Shown here one piece after another: positions 62,628-64,000 of a stretch of DNA of 64,000 nt. The stretch is from Alphaproteobacteria bacterium (GTDB lineage Bacteria > Pseudomonadota > Alphaproteobacteria > Rhodobacterales > Rhodobacteraceae). The DNA is taken from contig JAUHVR010000019.1 of the NCBI GenBank assembly GCA_030424865.1, positions 1 to 64,000 on the forward strand. The letters run 5' to 3'. Positions within the stretch are counted from its first letter, which is position 1. Each line of letters begins with the position of its first letter. A program made the translations under genes and the position numbers. The notes below the pieces were generated by a model. It saw only the letters and a program-made list of their open reading frames with translations. It had not been told where the DNA came from and ran no database searches.

Positions 62628-64000
62628 TGGCCACTTTCAGGGGCTCTGCGCCTTCTTCTTCCAGGACAACGTCCAGCCCAACTTCCAGTTTGCGGCGGAT
62701 GCGGTCCACGTCCGCGGGTTCGGCAGCGGTGCCGTGGTCGGCAAAGCTCAGCGCCCGTTTCCACTGGAATTCGGCCTCGCGCTTGCGGCCGACCGCCCAA
62801 TAGACGTCGCCCAAATGGTCGTTCACGATCGGGTCGATCGGCATCAATTCGGCCGCGCGCTCCATGTGGCCGACGGCCTCGTCATAGCGGCCCAGCTTGT
62901 AGAGCACCCAGCCCAGAGAATCGACGATGTAGCCACTTTGCGGACGTTCCGCGACGGCGGTTTCGATCATCGACAGCGCCTCGTCCAGCTTGATCTGCTT
63001 TTGCACCAGCGAATAGCCAAGATAGTTCAGCACCTGCGGCTGGTTCGGGTTCAGCTCCAGCGCCTTGCGGAAATCGGCCTCGGCCAGGTCCCACTGATCC
63101 AGGCGTTCATAGGTGATGGCGCGGACATAGAACAGGAACCACTCGGACCGGCCCGGCTCTTCGTGGAGCGCCAAGGCGTTGCTATAGGCCTCGGCGGCTT
63201 CGGCGTATTGTTCGTCTTGCCGCATCGCGTCGCCCAGTGCCGTTTGCACCACGGCCAGATCGCCGTGCGTGCGCGCAAGGCCGCGCAGCACCTCGACCGA
63301 GGCCTCGATCTGCCCCGCGTCGCGCAATGCGCCTGCACGGCCAAGTTCGGCGGCGTGATACGACGCGCTGTCGGTCGGCACCCGTTCATAGGTTTCAACC
63401 GCAAGTTCCGGCTGACCCAGCCGCTCCAGCAACTCTGCCGACAGAAGGATGGCATCGATGTGCGTGGGCGACAGATGTTCGGCGATGCGCGAATAAAGCA
63501 GCGTGAAATCATCGTTCGATTCGTTGCTCAGCGCGCCGGCAAGCGTAAAGAACACCTCCGCGATGCCGTCACGGGCGGTGTCCACATAGGTGAACGGCAG
63601 CATGCGCCCGGCTTCGAGATCGGCAACAATCTTGGACAGGCCGGGGTCCAGATCGGCCCGGAACGAGTCCATGATCAGCTTTTGCGCTTCGTCATTGCGT
63701 TCCAGCTGGCTCAGCACCTCGACATTCGCCAGAACGGCCCGGCGGGTGCGCTGCAGCGCCCCCATGGCACCCGAGGCAAAGATTTCGTCGGCGCGCTCGA
63801 AATCGCCGATCGAGGCCAGCGCCATGGCCCTGTGGTAGGCCGCGAACCCCTTGAACGCATCTTCCAGCGCGACTTCGTCAAAGGCATCCATGCTGCCTTG
63901 CAGCTCGCCCGCTCCCAATTGCGCCCATCCCAGCAGCAGTCCGTCGACCAGAGGTCCAATGCCCTTGCTGTCGCGGATGCGGGCCTCGAGGTCCGCAAAA
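62611..64000 (-). CDS. Tetratricopeptide-repeat protein, 5' end beyond the window
   Basis: At least 462 residues are visible; the frame continues open to the right edge (DLEARIRDSKGIGPLVDG), so the start lies outside. Several TPR units are present (AEAYSNALALHEEP, WDLAEADFRKALELNPNQPQ, YDEAVGHMERAAELMPIDP). In alphaproteobacteria a large TPR protein with a signal peptide often precedes ispE; its role is unknown. Any apparent start at 63918 is internal. Confidence 0.88.
   Translation of the reverse strand, partial: FADLEARIRDSKGIGPLVDGLLLGWAQLGAGELQGSMDAFDEVALEDAFKGFAAYHRAMALASIGDFERADEIFASGAMGALQRTRRAVLANVEVLSQLERNDEAQKLIMDSFRADLDPGLSKIVADLEAGRMLPFTYVDTARDGIAEVFFTLAGALSNESNDDFTLLYSRIAEHLSPTHIDAILLSAELLERLGQPELAVETYERVPTDSASYHAAELGRAGALRDAGQIEASVEVLRGLARTHGDLAVVQTALGDAMRQDEQYAEAAEAYSNALALHEEPGRSEWFLFYVRAITYERLDQWDLAEADFRKALELNPNQPQVLNYLGYSLVQKQIKLDEALSMIETAVAERPQSGYIVDSLGWVLYKLGRYDEAVGHMERAAELMPIDPIVNDHLGDVYWAVGRKREAEFQWKRALSFADHGTAAEPADVDRIRRKLEVGLDVVLEEEGAEPLKVANGGGD

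Overview
The window reads as chromosomal DNA of a marine-type alphaproteobacterium of the Rhodobacteraceae (Roseobacter group). Grounds: GC-rich coding sequence with strong third-position bias; the block argH, tiny lipoprotein, DUF2834 protein, lysA, DUF4175/TIGR02302 protein, an order I know from that family; a complete C-P lyase locus; monomeric NADP isocitrate dehydrogenase; phaA-phaB; and many 1-4 bp stop/start overlaps. This is inference from gene content; no 16S gene is present.

Layout. 1-9.7 kb is accessory-looking: the 5' end of an IS5-type transposase at the left edge, a degenerate LuxR-type regulator, an orphan flavin-dependent tryptophan-halogenase-like enzyme, monomeric isocitrate dehydrogenase, a GcvA-like LysR regulator with a divergent small protein, two GNAT acetyltransferases and an ornithine-cyclodeaminase-family enzyme, then tRNA-Arg(CCT). 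10-25.2 kb is a phosphonate locus: LacI-type regulator, phnM, DUF1045 2H-phosphoesterase-like protein, phnGHI-(72-aa protein)-JKLN, divergent phnF, a second phnM-like gene, a hexapeptide acyltransferase and phnCDEE, with candidate Pho boxes and a PhnF operator. 25.2-38.7 kb is a reductive pyrimidine-degradation locus: NMT1-type ABC transporter, dihydropyrimidinase, N-carbamoyl-beta-alanine amidohydrolase, RutR-like regulator and PreT/PreA dihydropyrimidine dehydrogenase, with two RutR-like palindromes at the two divergent promoters. A seven-heme TPR cytochrome and a small membrane protein lie between. 38.8-50.1 kb is mainly housekeeping: DUF4175 protein, lysA, argH, TlpA-like thioredoxin, extensin-like protein, tyrC and hisC. 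It also holds a 570-bp intergenic region with a minus-strand terminator, direct repeats and a four-copy 19-20 bp repeat array.

50.2-53.5 kb is an overlapping three-gene module (binding-protein/VWA fusion, XpaC-like protein, second binding protein) followed by three nested hairpins. It is my best candidate for a poorly described system. 53.6-64 kb holds a YqhA-like membrane protein, rpsD, an EAL protein, phaA-phaB, a second GcvA-like LysR with a divergent 38-aa protein, YdcH, a TrmN6-like methyltransferase, DUF2007, a polyprenyl diphosphate synthase, ispE and a TPR protein cut by the right edge.

How the genes work together. PhnCDE imports phosphonates under probable PhoB control. PhnGHIJKLMN opens the C-P bond and passes ribosyl phosphates to PRPP, with PhnF as local repressor. 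The pyrimidine locus imports uracil/thymine-type compounds and degrades them to beta-amino acids, CO2 and ammonia under RutR. PhaA and PhaB make 3-hydroxybutyryl-CoA. All functions are read from the sequence and family knowledge; no search was run.
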